Made by a program: the position numbers and the translations under genes. Source: Limnoperna fortunei (Eukaryota > Mollusca > Bivalvia > Mytilida > Modiolidae). Taken from it: a stretch of 64,000 nt of DNA. The stretch is taken from assembly GCA_944474755.1 (NCBI GenBank), contig OX104113.1:54766074-54830073 (forward strand), given 5' to 3'. Positions 30,012 to 42,371 of this stretch are shown piece by piece. The notes under the pieces are model-generated. The model ran no database searches and was not told the origin of the DNA. It saw only the letters and a list, made by a program, of their open reading frames with translations. Each line of letters opens with the position of its first letter. Position 1 is the first letter of the stretch.

Positions 30012-31655
30012 AAACTCAATTTCAAATACAGCGTTTCAGATTGAAAAAAAAATTGTCTGGCATTTTTGTAGTAATTTAAAAAATAAACACTTTCATTTTA
30101 TCAATGTCAAAATTATTTTCGTCTACTTTTATATTATATATTTTTTCGTTCGTCTACAATATTTTCTTCGGATAGCTCAGCTACCATCTGAAATGGATTT
30201 GTTCATATGGATCACGTGACTTTTTTTACACACACGCATGTAACCGTATAGCTCGCATCTGCGATGCTCGCTATTAAATATAGTCTAGTAAAAAATTATT
30301 TGGCATATTTTTGTCCATTAACATTTTAAATCGTTTTAACTAATGTTTTCATTTGTTATCTGAAAATATGTTCCAAAGGTACTGGCATCACAAATTTGAA
30401 CAAATAAATGGAGATTTGCGCTTCTGCACAATATATTTCTGTATCACGTGTTTTTGTTCAAAAGGACATTTATCCAACTTTTTTTCTGACCCCAAAATTA
30501 TTGTTCCAATCGCAATTTATTAGGAGTTTGAATCATTTTTCTTTACGCATTTACTGAAAAATGATACGGAAAAAATCAGCTCATCTTTTTATAATGATAC
30601 GATGAATAAAAGTTCCTTGACACGATTGACAACATCCACGTATTTCTTAAGTGATTAGTTTTATACTTCCACATGGGGCATTTCAATAACTTTCTACTTA
30701 TGTCTGTATATCATTAAATATTATACAAAAAGTCAACAATTGTTAATACAATAGGACTATGATGTATAAATTCTTGACACAAATCACTAGACAAAGAAAA
30801 AGATAACAAGCAGCAGAACAGCTTTTAAATTCATCTTTAAACCATAGTGAGGAATTAAACATTGAGTAAATGCTCTCATTGAGACGATCCCAGAGCAGGG
30901 CTTAAGCGGAATCTGTGTTATATTTCGACAACGCTCTACAAATGAGTTCGAACCTATCAACAAATAACAACATAACGAACACGATTTTTTACAAATATTT
31001 TCTACTTTGTCGACATTAAATAGTATAAAGCAGAATCATCTACTTGGTAGGTCAATATAGTGATGTCAAACTTTTATTACAAATTATAAGGTATGAATTT
31101 TGGAAAACATTATCAAATGTGTTGCCTACAATTTATAATAACGACGCAAAGCGAACCAATTAAAGATTAAATAGTCTACAAATATGAGTTAAATCTCAAG
31201 AATTAATACATCAAGTTTAACTGTAACACGGATACTTCCTATGTCTAATACTTTTTAACATTATCGGTTGCAAATATTTTTGAAAATTCCACAGTTATCT
31301 TTTACATAAAAAACAGAAAATGAAAACGTATAAGACATGTAGTTACTAAAGACAATATTATATTATTCGAACAGACCGCAAGATTGACCTTAATTGACCG
31401 AATTATATACAATTTTCATAGCGTATTACACCTGTAGACACCTGAAGATACACAGAAAAGAATTTACGACTCTGGTAAAGGAAGACTTACACAAATGTAC
31501 ACCGTTTTATTACAAAATTATTTATATATTTATGGTTTAATCACCCGTTTTCTTTCATGGTTAATTCTAATAAATGAATAATAAATAATAATAAACATTC
31601 AAACAAACAAACAAAAAAAACCCCGAAAAGCTTTTAACGATGTCATATAATTTTG
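30012..31655. other. AT-rich DNA, nothing recognised
   Basis: No feature could be supported on either strand. Confidence 0.5.
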
Positions 31656-32290
31656 TCTTTATTTTTATGTCAACGTCCCAAATGCGAAGGCCACCTTCGC
31701 CTTTGGAACTCAGTTTTGCAAAATGTACGAACGTCGACTTAATTTTGTCATTCATTTGGGTTTTTTACGAGACCCATTGTCTAGTTATTATCTACCCACA
31801 TGGCAAATATGAAAAGCTTAGCCTATTTCAGCGAAGGTCGGGATTTTCTCTGTGTGCTCACGCTTCAACTCCTAATAAAAACGGGACTCCATCATAGAGC
31901 TTAAAAAATTGCTGAAAGTGGCATTAAACACCATTCATACAAGCAAACAAACAGTCAAACAATTGTTTTAAAAGTTATAATCCGGGGTCTAAGCATTTAA
32001 AACTTAAAAGGCATTGATGTGATCTTAGGGGAAAGGGGGGGGGGTCAAATTTCGAAGTTAAATATCCCGGACACAAAACAGTCACTCAAAAGGCAATGAT
32101 GTGACCTTGGGGGTCAAATTTCAAATTAAAAACACCCATGGCATGCGACACATCGATTAGTTATAATCTACCAACATGCCAAATATCAAAAAGCCTACCT
32201 AAAAGGATAAAAAGTTATATCCCGGATACGATTTGTTATGGATGCACGGATTGACAAACAACAATATGTCGACCTTCTTTTGTCTCTTTT
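31656..32290 (+). repeat. dispersed repeat carrying a SINE 3' fragment
   Basis: Two related pieces, near 31770-31820 and 32150-32205, share 'gttattatctacccacatgg' and 'caaatat.aaaa'. Between them, 31830-31955 is the 3' half of the 13.6 kb SINE family (ttgctgaaagtggcattaaa, then an (acaa)n tail). Two imperfect units near 31995 and 32095 share 'ggcaatgatgtgaccttggg'. A poly-G run sits at 32032-32043. Confidence 0.65.
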
Positions 32291-32880
32291 ACAAAAAACC
32301 CAACATAAACCTCCTAAAAAATGAAAAGAGGAATGTAACACTAGATAAAGCTATCTTGAATATCATAAACGTGTATTAGTATGCGATTTGCAATGTCAAA
32401 TAAATTTGGCTGAAAATATCAGCCTTAATGGAGAAGAAAAGAAAATAGAAGATGAAGTAAATTAACAGGCAAAAACAATATGTCTCCCAGTTATCTTCGT
32501 TTGGTATACATAATAAAATAAGTGTTGCATACAAATAGAAAGTATAGTTTAAAAACTTTTCTGCAAATGTTATTGTGTGTCGCTATTGTTCATTGTATAT
32601 TTAATGCACAGTAATTGAAATTAATTTCCCCATCCTCCTCTTCATGCTTCATATTGACAAGAAAATAAAATAAATTACATGTTATTACGTTACGAACTCT
32701 AAACGTGCATACTTATTCAATCGGTTAGCAGAATTTAATAACTTATACAGTCATATTTCTTGTTTTAGTCGTATCATGGAACTGATTTATATCGTATCGT
32801 ACTTTCTCTGACTGTGCAATTAAAATCATATTAATATTGTTAATGCGTTATGTTAAAGATACATTTTTGGCACCAAACGA
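32291..32880. other. AT-rich DNA, nothing recognised
   Basis: No gene, terminal repeat or RNA gene seen. Confidence 0.5.
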
Positions 32881-32890
32881 AAGCTAAAGG

Positions 32891-33501
32891 TGCAGTCACA
32901 CTACACCGCATAGCGTTAACGGACGCCAAACGCAAAGAAAAATGCGGCTAAAAGTTATCCGATGATGAAAAGCATTTCCCGCTGCTGCTCTCATGATCCC
33001 TGTACGGGGCGCATAAAACGTGCAAAACGCACAATGAACGAACGATCAACGCACATATACCGGATGAACGACGTACAGTTAACGGACTTCAACGTACTAG
33101 TAACGGATTTGTACCGCACAAAACGTACACGCAGCGTACACTTACGTTACATCCGCTGCATGTCCGTTAGTAGTCCGGCCGTAAATCAGGTCCACCGGGA
33201 AAGAACGGACTCGAACCGGACAAGTACAGAATAAGGAACGTACGAGTAACGAACAAAACGCATACCAGCGCATGGTTACCGTACATCTGACGGACAACTT
33301 TATCCGGTGCTGTACGTTCCAAATTTTGAACTTGTTCAAAACTTTCCACCGTATGGAACGAACACCGCCGGACATCGCCGGACAAGAAGCGCAAACGCCG
33401 CATGATAAACGGAAAAGAAACGCATGCGAACGGACATGGACGAATTGAAAATTTTGTTATGCGTTGGACGTCCGTTAACGCTATACGGTGTAGTGTGACT
33501 G
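32891..33501. mobile_element. MITE with inverted ends and internal acggac repeats
   Basis: Left end cagtcacactacaccgcata then gcgttaacggacg; right end is its inverse (cgtccgttaacgctatacgg, tgtagtgtgactg), with about 40 bp of near-identity. Flanking 10-mers aagctaaagg (32881-32890) and aagcttaagg (33502-33511) differ at one base and fit a target duplication. The interior is unusually GC-rich for this window and is filled with short acggac/aacgcac/cgtac motifs on both strands. Non-coding. Confidence 0.82.
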
Positions 33502-33688
33502 AAGCTTAAGGCAATATTCTGTATATTTTAACGGCCGATTTGAAATAAAATTATATCATAAAAGGTCATTTTAGCATTTCAATAACTATATCTGCATTTT
33601 TCGTTTATTTTATAAGATAAGTTGGACAAAAATAAAAGCAAGAGATTAAAGAACTGAATATATCTATTGCCAAATCTATGCTAAATCG

Positions 33689-35428
33689 CGGTGCGTCTTT
33701 TTACCACAGGCCACCGCATGCCTACCACAGGCCAATGCAGGCCTACCACCGGCCGCCTTTTTTATAACATAATATTATGACATTGTAAGATATAATCTAT
33801 TGAAATAAAGTGTGTCTGAAGGATTTCTAGATGATCCGTCCCCAAACCAATCCTTCCCTAGTCGATACGTCCCCAAGTCGATACTTCCCAGGTCAATTCG
33901 TCCCCTTGTTTTAGTATTCTATTTACGGAAGTTAATAATAGAGGGAGACCATTTTATCCTGGTACTAAGTCTTTCGTTGATAGCTCTATCGAAAAGCGTA
34001 GCTTTGAAAAATCGGAAACCAGAATAAAAGGCTATTTTGCGTAGACAATTCCGGAGTATGCCGACAATAAATAAATGTTTTGTCAATAATTTAATTGAAC
34101 CACGTGAATGTTAGTTTTAATTCAAGTTTATTTATGATTTAATATATGACAAAAGATTACATGTGCGCAAATTTAGAAATTGGCAATTGAAACTAGCCAC
34201 AACAGCAGGGCTTAGCTTTACATAGAAACTTATGGGGAATAAGTTCAAGTGCCTTGTTTTTAAATCACTTTGACAAACGCGTGCAGAATGTAGAATAAAT
34301 CGGCGGCGAACTGATGCTTTGCATCCAAAGCTTTCTTGTTGTTATTTAGTATTACTTTTTTTGACACCTGTAATTTGTAACCAACATTTGACACGTGTCA
34401 GATAATAGTAATAATTTTATTTCTTTATTATATTTAATATTGAAAATAATAAAAACATAAAGAACATAATAAGAAACATAAGTTTTTCAAAGTTAACTCG
34501 CTGTCACGTGTGTCAATATCTGCTGGCGTAGGGAATGCTGGGGTACACTTTAACAATCCATAACAACAAAATTAAATATAATTAAAATCCATACCATATT
34601 TTGTTTATTTAAATTATTAAACTAATTTTAATCAACACTTTTTCACTTTTTCCACTTAAAAACAGTTCAAATAAAATTAAATATAGTACTATACTTATAA
34701 TTTTTTAATGGGGACGGATCGACCAACAAATAGTGGACAAATCAACTAGAGGACGGAAAGTCTGGGGCCGAATCACTTGGGGCCGGAACGACCTGCTACC
34801 TGTCTGAAGCATATAAAAGGATTTATTGCCATGTTATTCCAAAGCTACAAACTACAGACCATGGGCATCTACCACAGGCCATATTAGCATACCACAGGCA
34901 ACACTTTCTATAAAACATAGTTGAATGTATTTATATGTTTTAATGTAATGAAGCCAAAAGTGTTAGATCAGATATATAAATCGTGTATTTTGAAGAAATA
35001 AATATAGTTGTGTATGAAAGAAAGTAAGATACTTATTTAAAACTGTGGCATGTGGTAAATTTATTATGTCTTCTTTTCGCAATTCAAACCATTGTATGTT
35101 TGTTATCTATATTTAGCAAAATATTGTTGGAAAAGGCTTTTAAAATGAATATTATAAACATTATAAAAGAAATATTATGATAGTAGTTTCTATGGCTTTA
35201 AACGATGGCGTGTGGTATAATTAGCTGGCCTGTGGTACGCAACTGAACATTGTCTCACCTAGATATAATTAAATTAAACCATTAATACTGATATTAAATA
35301 TTTATTTTTCTAATATTTTTTTCTATATTTCAATAAAATATATCATACAATGTCATATTATGTTATTAAAAGGTGGCCTGTGGTGGCTTGTGGTAGCCTG
35401 TGGTGGCCTGTGGTAAAAAGACGCTCCC
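33689..35428. mobile_element. outer MITE with taccacaggcc repeats, hosts a second element
   Basis: The inverted ends share gcgtctttttaccacaggcc over about 25 bp and continue with repeated accacaggcc units on both sides. The 9-bp sequence gctaaatcg flanks both ends exactly (33680-33688 and 35429-35437). More accacaggcc copies occur near 34865-34895 and 35215-35235. A second element (33822-34800) interrupts it. Subtracting that, the outer element is about 750 bp and non-coding. The 8-9 bp duplication would fit hAT or Mutator-type transposition; I cannot decide which. Confidence 0.85.
33822..34800. mobile_element. inner MITE with subterminal cgtcccc repeats
   Basis: Nested in the preceding element. 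The 9-bp sequence tgtctgaag flanks it exactly (33813-33821 and 34801-34809). The left end carries gatccgtccccaa and then repeated gtcgatacgtcccc/gtcgatacttccc units; the right end carries their inverses (ggggacggatcgacc, ggggccggaacgacc). Terminal identity itself is modest. The interior is AT-rich and non-coding. Confidence 0.82.
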
Positions 35429-35437
35429 GCTAAATCG

Positions 35438-36085
35438 TGTTTTAATATATTTTATCCTGTACAGTAAATTAAAAACATTTAAAAATTGGAAAAACTTACC
35501 AACGTTTTCATCGCTTCTAACATGTTTATATCTTTTTTCATCGTGTCATACTACTTCCCTCCAAAATGATATAAGTCGGTTGATCGGTGTGATAATGAAC
35601 ATTTTGGGTTCGCATTCGATCGATTTTTGTCTATAATTATAGGTCCGGGTTTAACGTAATATTCCACTGTAAACTCAATATACGTGTTCCTTAGATTTCT
35701 TTTGAGGCTGCTGGACCTGTGGTTAAACATAATCAATTTTAAACGGAAAGATTTTTTAAAGAAACAGTTTCACATTTTAAAAGCCTCCTTAATATTTTTA
35801 TAATGTTCCTGCTGACTGTATTTGCAAATAGACAGGTGATCATATTGATATGGGTTAATGTTGTCTTTCTGTGATCAGAAATTTGCTTATAATTATTACT
35901 TTTTTGCAGCTATGTATAGGATTACCGTTCTTTGGGATATACAAATTTAAAACACCCACTTCTAGAAATTTATAACACTCTTATTTGTTACAACTCTGAA
36001 ACTTTAAGATGTTTAAGTGTTTCCATTAATGGTGTCAGAAGCACGACTGAAACTGGCTCTAAGCAGTTTTAGTGTTTTTAGATCC
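35438..36085. other. AT-rich DNA, nothing recognised
   Basis: Only short chance frames are present. Confidence 0.5.
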
Positions 36086-36117
36086 GCCGTTCTTTTAAAT
36101 GAGGGGTGGACAGGGGA

Positions 36118-36245
36118 TACCTCCCTCCTTTCTCCTCCCTTCTGCTCCTTTCTCTCTCCCTTTTGCTCTTTTCTCTCTCCCTCTGCTTCTTTCTCCCTCC
36201 CAATACTACAACTCATTTCTCCCTACCCTCTTTACACTTCTCCCT
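36118..36245 (+). repeat. polypyrimidine (CT-rich) tract
   Basis: About 125 bases almost free of purines, made of tctccct/ctttct/cttttgct variants. Open frames here are compositional. Confidence 0.9.
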
Positions 36246-36459
36246 CGCAAAACCCCCAAAATCAATAGAAAAGATCACCGAATTTTGACACAGAACTGCA
36301 AATTTGGAGCATAGAGCTTATTAACGGCCTTTGCAAACAAAGCATGCCACATGACACATTTTCACCTGAATTTAATTGGTATGTGGTGCCGGTTTGTAAA
36401 AAATATGAAGATCATAAAGTGTGTCTGGTAGATTTCTGAAATCAGGATACTGAAACCTA

Positions 36460-36560
36460 CAGGCAATCATAAAGCCAGAACTGTTGTCCACATAGACCCA
36501 TAGTCCACACAGACTTGTAGTCCACACAGATCTCGGGTCCATACAAGCCCATAGTCCACA
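36460..36560. repeat. short imperfect tandem repeat (catagtccacac)
   Basis: Four to five units of roughly 18-20 bp, built on 'agtccacacaga' and 'cccatagtccaca'. Confidence 0.7.
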
Positions 36561-36699
36561 GGATAGGATAGGATTATTTCGTAACTACCACAGCAACATA
36601 CAAATTCTCGAGTTCTGATCTGCTAAAAAGGAATTTAGACTGGAAAAATGGTGCTGATAAATGCAAAAAGGATTATTTGCTAACGTAACATGAATTGTC

Positions 36700-36950
36700 A
36701 GATTTTTTTTGCTATTTACAGTTTTTACTTTTGCTGATCATTTTAACAATTCACAATATCAGTCTGCTGATATAGTTTTCAAATTATATTGTAAAAACTG
36801 ACAATTTTCTCAATACGCATAATTCTGATAATTCTGAAATTTGTGAATGTGCCTGAATGTGCTGATCAATTTAATTTAACGAGTTTTTTTCTGTAGCTAT
36901 ATAATTTTATGAGATATGTTGACCAATATGCTCTATTTCCAGAGACCCCC
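36700..36950 (+). repeat. fragment of the 11-12.6 kb repeat family
   Basis: Shares 'tgtgctgatcaattt', 'ctgtagctata' and 'gagatatgttga' with 12340-12410, and 'ttgctgatcattt' with 11705-11880. It ends at a poly-C run (36948-36960). Confidence 0.6.
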
Positions 36951-36960
36951 CCCCCCCCCC

Positions 36961-38620
36961 TCTTGATGCAACGCATTATTCCAGGCACGGTGTCACTGTC
37001 AACTTACACATTAGCGGAAGCTCTCAGCTGCATGAACCAGTAGATCGGTGTACTGTATTATGTAGGCCGAATTTTACTGCTGTTATAATCCGAAGTTAGT
37101 TTTGTGATTTGTGGGATTGCCAAAAAAAAGCGAGGGTACGATTATTCGTTCATATATTATTTAGCTTGACAGGTATTTGTATTCATTTCTTATTGTGATT
37201 TACTGTATAACATATTAAACTGATTTCATGTACTCATTTTTTACGATTAAATCCAATAGTTTACGTTTCAACCGCGATATATTTCATGTAAGTGCAGACG
37301 AACCATACAGTCTGTTTTCTGGACATAAAAGGAACGAACCCTTTGTCCGGTAAATTTCTTCATTGGAAGATTATATTCGAGCCTAATTTAACATAACATT
37401 CAATTAATGAAATGGTTAGTCTCTGTACTTCCGCTTTTTATGTTTAGAATAGAAACACGAGAATAGTTCAGTGACAGGCTGCTGCTGTTTGGTTGATAAG
37501 TGAGAAAAAATATTTCCCAATTGATCTTGAGATTTTTCCTGATAAAATTTTTCCCAGTTGCTCTCGTGATTTTTAATACCTTTAAGTAGTGATTTATGGC
37601 GTTTAACATAAATATGTGGACGAGTGATACTAGAAGACCAATTACACAAATTTACAATAAAAAGGGACAATTTGATGAACAAAAGAAAATTAATTGTCAC
37701 TTGTAACTTTTTCGAGTCTTGGAAGGCAAAACTTCGGTCAAAAGCTACGTTTCTAAGTAGCAATGGTCATGAATCCATAAGAAATATGTTGAAAAACAGT
37801 TCCCAGAGTACAGTTATCTAAAATGCGCGTAAGCGATGAGTGAAACTACCGGAGTTGTACTTATAAAATACACGTTTATGACAATTTTACAGAAATTTGA
37901 CCGATACTAGCCATTCATTTTAGTTTTTTGACGCGTGAGTGGCAGTTGATTTTTTTTTCACTGAGTGTCATTCTCCGTTGGTCGTAAATTTTCTCATTTC
38001 AGTCTTTTTCCCCTAACACAAATATAGGACATCTTGGCAAATATAGGAAGACAATCCGGACGCCTTAAAAGTCATCACACTGTCCATGAAGACATCTCAG
38101 CCAGTTATTAGTAAAACTCTTAATAAAAACTGAATAATTTACAATCGATAGCTTAATTGAATATGTTAATAATGATGTTTAAGGTTGGTATCCGACTTAT
38201 ATAAAGCCAAGAAAGAAAACCTGCCATTCTTCTACACCTTTTGCCATGTTAATTGTCTTAAATTACAAACCCAACTGTAAACAAAAAGAACTTACTGCAG
38301 TTCTTACTTAGTGGTTTTATTACTATACACCATGTAAAGTGGTTGTTTTTTGCATGCACTGTTTGTACGGTCCGCTTAGACGGTCTAAGTAGTTGGGCTG
38401 AGCTGTCAGACATATCTGACGGACTGTCAACTTTTGTCTTAAAAGTAAACTGTCGCTATAGATGTCTCCAGACCAAGTTACGTCTGTACTTCAAAATCCA
38501 CTTGACCTATTGGAATCCAACTTATTTGGAAATTTTTTGTACTTAAACAATTTTTGGCTGATCTAGTATTCAATACGGATGCCTGGGTTGCGCTTTTAAA
38601 AGCATTTCTAACAAACCACT
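36961..38620. other. mostly unassigned DNA
   Basis: At 37063-37090 a piece (aggccgaattttactgct) is the inverse of the flank of the 27.65 kb hairpin. A pair of opposed frames at 37.4-37.8 kb (115 codons minus, 65 plus) shows no recognisable protein. I see nothing else. Confidence 0.45.
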
Positions 38621-38628
38621 GTGTATAT

Positions 38629-38663
38629 TATTGTATTGTATTGTATTGTATTGTATTGTATTG
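38629..38663. repeat. (ATTGT)n microsatellite
   Basis: About seven perfect pentanucleotide units. Confidence 0.95.
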
Positions 38664-38872
38664 ATACCTTATAGAAATGTACGTCATATGGTCCTTTATA
38701 AAGTGTGAGTTTTTGGTACTGATCCTAAAACCAACATTGCCAGAACAGTGGAAAATAGAACCCCAGAGGCAATAAGAAAAAAAACCAGCTGATTTTCAGA
38801 AACTATTTCACGTAATTTAATCAAATTATGCAGACCTGATATCATTGTAGTTATCTGCCATTTTACTAATTT

Positions 38873-39062
38873 CATGCCAAGAATATGGTACTCCTAGCTC
38901 CCGTGGAGCTTGTTACACGGTTGATTTCATTGAGATATAACAGTGCCATACTTTGTAAATGTATCTGACTCCATTGACGACATAAATTAATTATCAGATA
39001 GTTAAACAATCATGAGGACCCCAGGTGGTCATGGGAAGTTTTAGTCGTATATTCTTGGCATG
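38873..39062. mobile_element. 190-bp MITE, copy 1 (module M)
   Basis: Ends catgccaagaatat and atattcttggcatg are exact inverses. The interior contains cttgttacacggttgatttc and catgaggaccccaggtggtc. Two further copies lie at 46156 and 53120, each in the same neighbourhood. Confidence 0.85.
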
Positions 39063-39088
39063 AAAAGTAACCAAAAGGGGGGGGGGGG

Positions 39089-39215
39089 AAATACGGCTAT
39101 ATTACGATGTTATATATGTTCTACCCTCTGGGGCCTCTTGTTTGACGTTTAACGCCACTTTAAATTAAAGGTGGGAAGACCCTCAAATGTTCAACCGAAC
39201 AGTTGATCTTTAATT
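39089..39215 (+). repeat. module N plus solitary 3' end of the satellite element
   Basis: Begins aaatacggctatatta after a poly-G run (39077-39088), runs through 'gcctcttgtttgacgttta', and ends with gtgggaagaccctcaaatg and caaccgaacagttgatcttt, the 3' end of the satellite element. It recurs at 46389-46502 and 51777-51903. Confidence 0.8.
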
Positions 39216-39311
39216 AGGTCTTTCCACCTTTCTGTGGAAAGACCTATAGTTATTGTTCTGATTATTAGGTCTTTCCACCTTTCTGTGGAAAGACCTATAG
39301 TTATTGTTCTG

Positions 39312-39354
<43 letters not shown>

Positions 39355-42236
39355 TTTTCTCTTTTCTTCCGCCAACTTATTTCGGTGTCTGGTTTTTTTA
39401 CTTCGCGACATGTCGCTTTGATATTTTATATCTGATATCGGTTACCCTTTGCGCTTTCGCAGTTCACCCTGACTGACCGCACTCTTTTCCTTTAAGGAGT
39501 TATCTCCCCTTTTACTAAAAAGCTTGTTCATGCTACTCCTCCTAAACCAAAAAAGATAGCAATACCAAACCTTTACCAAAATGTGTCCTATATCCTTGCA
39601 CAACTTTGGGACAGATTGATTGAAGGGTTCTGACGACATCTTATAGGGGTTATCTCCCTTTAAATAAAAGTAGTAAGTGATATTCAAACAAATCTCAACA
39701 ACTAAAAGAGATAGAGGCCTGGGGTCTTCACCATAGATCATCTTGACCTTTGACCTTGAAAATGGACACAAGGTCAAAGGTCAAGGTCACGTTCTAAATT
39801 TTGACATTTGCTTGTTTGCGCTACTCCTCTGAAACGGTAAAAGATAGATAAACACTTATTGAGAGTAAAATGTTCGTCTTAGTAAGACGCAACTTTGTCA
39901 CATTTGGAGCGAAGTAATTTGACTTCATTTTATAGGAGTTATCTCCCATTATATATGTAACTGATTGGTTTTTCACACGGTACTCATTAACTATTAATGA
40001 TAGAGGGAAAGTAAAGAGTGCAAAATGTTGATCTCTTAAAGGAGCAACTTTGTTACTTTAACAGGTAAAGGATTTGACTTCATTTTATAGGAGTTATCTC
40101 CCATTATATATGTAACTTATTGGTTTTTTACATGTTACTCATTAACTGTTAATGATAAAGGGAAACGAAAGAGTGTAAAATGTTGGTCTTTTAAAGGAGC
40201 AACTTTGTTACATTTATAGGGAAAGGATTTGACTTCATTTTATAGGAGTTATCTCCCATTATATATTTAACTGATTGGTTTTTCACATGGTACTAATTAA
40301 CTATTAATGATAGAGGGAAAGTAAAGAGTGCAAAATGTTGACCTCTAAAAGGAGCAACTTTGTTACATTAACAGAAAAAGGATTTGACTTCATTTTATAG
40401 GAGTTATCTCCCATTATATATGTAACTTATTGGTTTTTTACATGTTACTCATTAACTATTAATGACAAAGGGAAACGAAAGAGTGCAAAATGTTGGTCTC
40501 TTAAAGGAGCAACTTTGGTACATTTATAGGGAAAGGATTTGACTTCATTTTATAGGAGTTATCTCCCATTATATATGTAACTTATTGGTTTTTTACATGT
40601 TACTCATTAACTATTAATGATAAAGGGAAACTAAAGAGTGTAAAATGTTGGTCTCTTAAAGGAGCAACTTTGTTACATTTACAGGGAAAGGATTTGACTT
40701 CATTTTATAGGAGTTATCTCCCATTATATATGTGACTTATTGGTTTTTTACAGCTTACTTATTAACTACTAATGGTAAAGGGAAACTAAAGAGTGCAAAA
40801 TGTTTGTCTCTTAAAGGAGCAACTTTGTTACATTTACAGGGAAAGGATTTGACTTCATTTTATACGAGTTATCTCCCATTACATATGTAACTTATTTGTT
40901 TTTTACATGTTACTCATTAACCATTTATGATAAAGGAAAACTAAAAAGTGCAAAATGTTAGTCTCTTAAAGGAGCAACTTTGTTACATTTACAGGGAAAG
41001 GATTTGACTTCATTTTATAGGAGTTATCTCCCTTCATATATGTAACTTATTGGTTTTTTTACATGTTACTCATTAACTGTTAATAATAAAGGGAAACTAA
41101 AGAGTGCAAAATGTTGGTCTTTTAAAGGAGCAACTTTGTTATATTTACAGGAAAGGATTTGACTTCATTTTATAGGAGTTATCTCCCATTATATATTTAA
41201 CTGATTGGTTTTTCAGATGGTACTCATTAACTATTAATGTTAGAGGGAAACGAAAGAGTGCAAAATGTTGATCTCTAAAAGGAGCAACTTTGTTACATTT
41301 ACAGAAAAAGGATTTGACTTCATTTTATAGGAGTTATCTCCCATTATATATGTAACTTATTGGTTTTTTACAGGTTACTCATTAACTGTTAATGACAAAG
41401 GGAAACGAAAGAGTGCAAAATGTTGGTCTCTTATAGGAGCAACTTTGTTACATTTATAGGGAAAGGATTTGACTTCATTTTATAGGAGTTATCTCCCATT
41501 ATATATGTAACTTATTGGTTTTTTACATGTTACTCATTAACTATTAATGATAAAGGGAAACTAAAGAGTGTAAAATGTTGGCCTATTAAAGGAGCAACTT
41601 TGTTACATTTACAGGGAAAGGATTTGACTTCATTTTATAGGAGTTATCTCCCATTATATATGTGACTTATTGGTTTTTTACAGGTTACTCATTAACTACT
41701 AATGATAAAGGGAAACTAAAGAGTGCAAAATGTTAGTCTCTTAAAGGAGCAACTTTGTTACATTTACAGGGAAAGGATTTGACTTCCTTTTATAGGAGTT
41801 ATCTCCCATTATATATGTAATTTATTGGTTTTTTACATGTTACTCATTAACTAGTAATGATAGAGGCATGGGGTCTTCACCATAGACACTCATGCCCTTT
41901 GACCTTGAAAACTTGTATGGGTCAAGGTCACATACTAGTTTTTGACCTTTGCTATTTTTAAAGATATTGAAATTATTTTCGTCCTAAAATGTTCTATTAA
42001 TAATTTCGAGTAAATTAAGACATGGCGTGAAAAGTTGTATAATACTTTTATAAGAGTCATCTCTCTTAGAATGCATATCTGTGGCAAATAATACAAAATA
42101 ATTTTTTTTAAAATATTTATACCAACGTTATAACATTTTGCAAAAAGATGATTATTTTAAATGTCATCATGTAATACAAATTAAAGTTAATGTGGAAAGA
42201 CCCTCAAATGTTCAACAGAACAGTTGATCTTTAATT
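39216..42236 (+). mobile_element. satellite-bearing element, copy A
   Basis: The head begins with a 30-bp hairpin (aggtctttccac/gtggaaagacct, 39216-39245) that is duplicated 51 bp further on, then an (ATT)n run. The conserved head follows (ttcgcgacatgtcgctttga, ttcaccctgactgaccgc, paired inverted tgaccttgaccttt motifs near 39760). A satellite array comes next, then a conserved tail ending gtggaaagaccctcaaatg and a run to ctttaatt. The first 11 bp of the hairpin and the tail motif gtggaaagacc are inverse. It encodes no protein. I infer a pearl/Helentron-like non-autonomous element. Confidence 0.85.
39905..41866 (+). repeat. 155-bp satellite array of copy A (13 units)
   Basis: The motif 'tataggagttatctccc' recurs at 39931, 40086, 40241, 40396, 40551, 40706, 40861, 41016, 41171, 41326, 41481, 41636 and 41791: exactly 155 bp every time. 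Each unit reads gatttgacttcattttatag, ggttactcattaact-like, and gagtgcaaaatgttggtctc. Confidence 0.97.
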
Positions 42237-42332
42237 AGGTCTTTCCACCTTTCTGTGGAAAGACCTATAGTTATTGTTCTGATTATTAGGTCTTTCCACC
42301 TTTCTGTGGAAAGACCTATAGTTATTGTTCTG

Positions 42333-42371
<39 letters not shown>

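Noticed and set aside
36017..36314. Several overlapping frames rich in Ser, Leu, Pro and Phe
   Set aside because: They come from a polypyrimidine tract and reflect composition.
39905..41866. Regularly spaced repeats that could suggest a CRISPR array
   Set aside because: The whole 155-bp unit is repeated with no unique spacers, and the context is eukaryotic. It is a satellite array.
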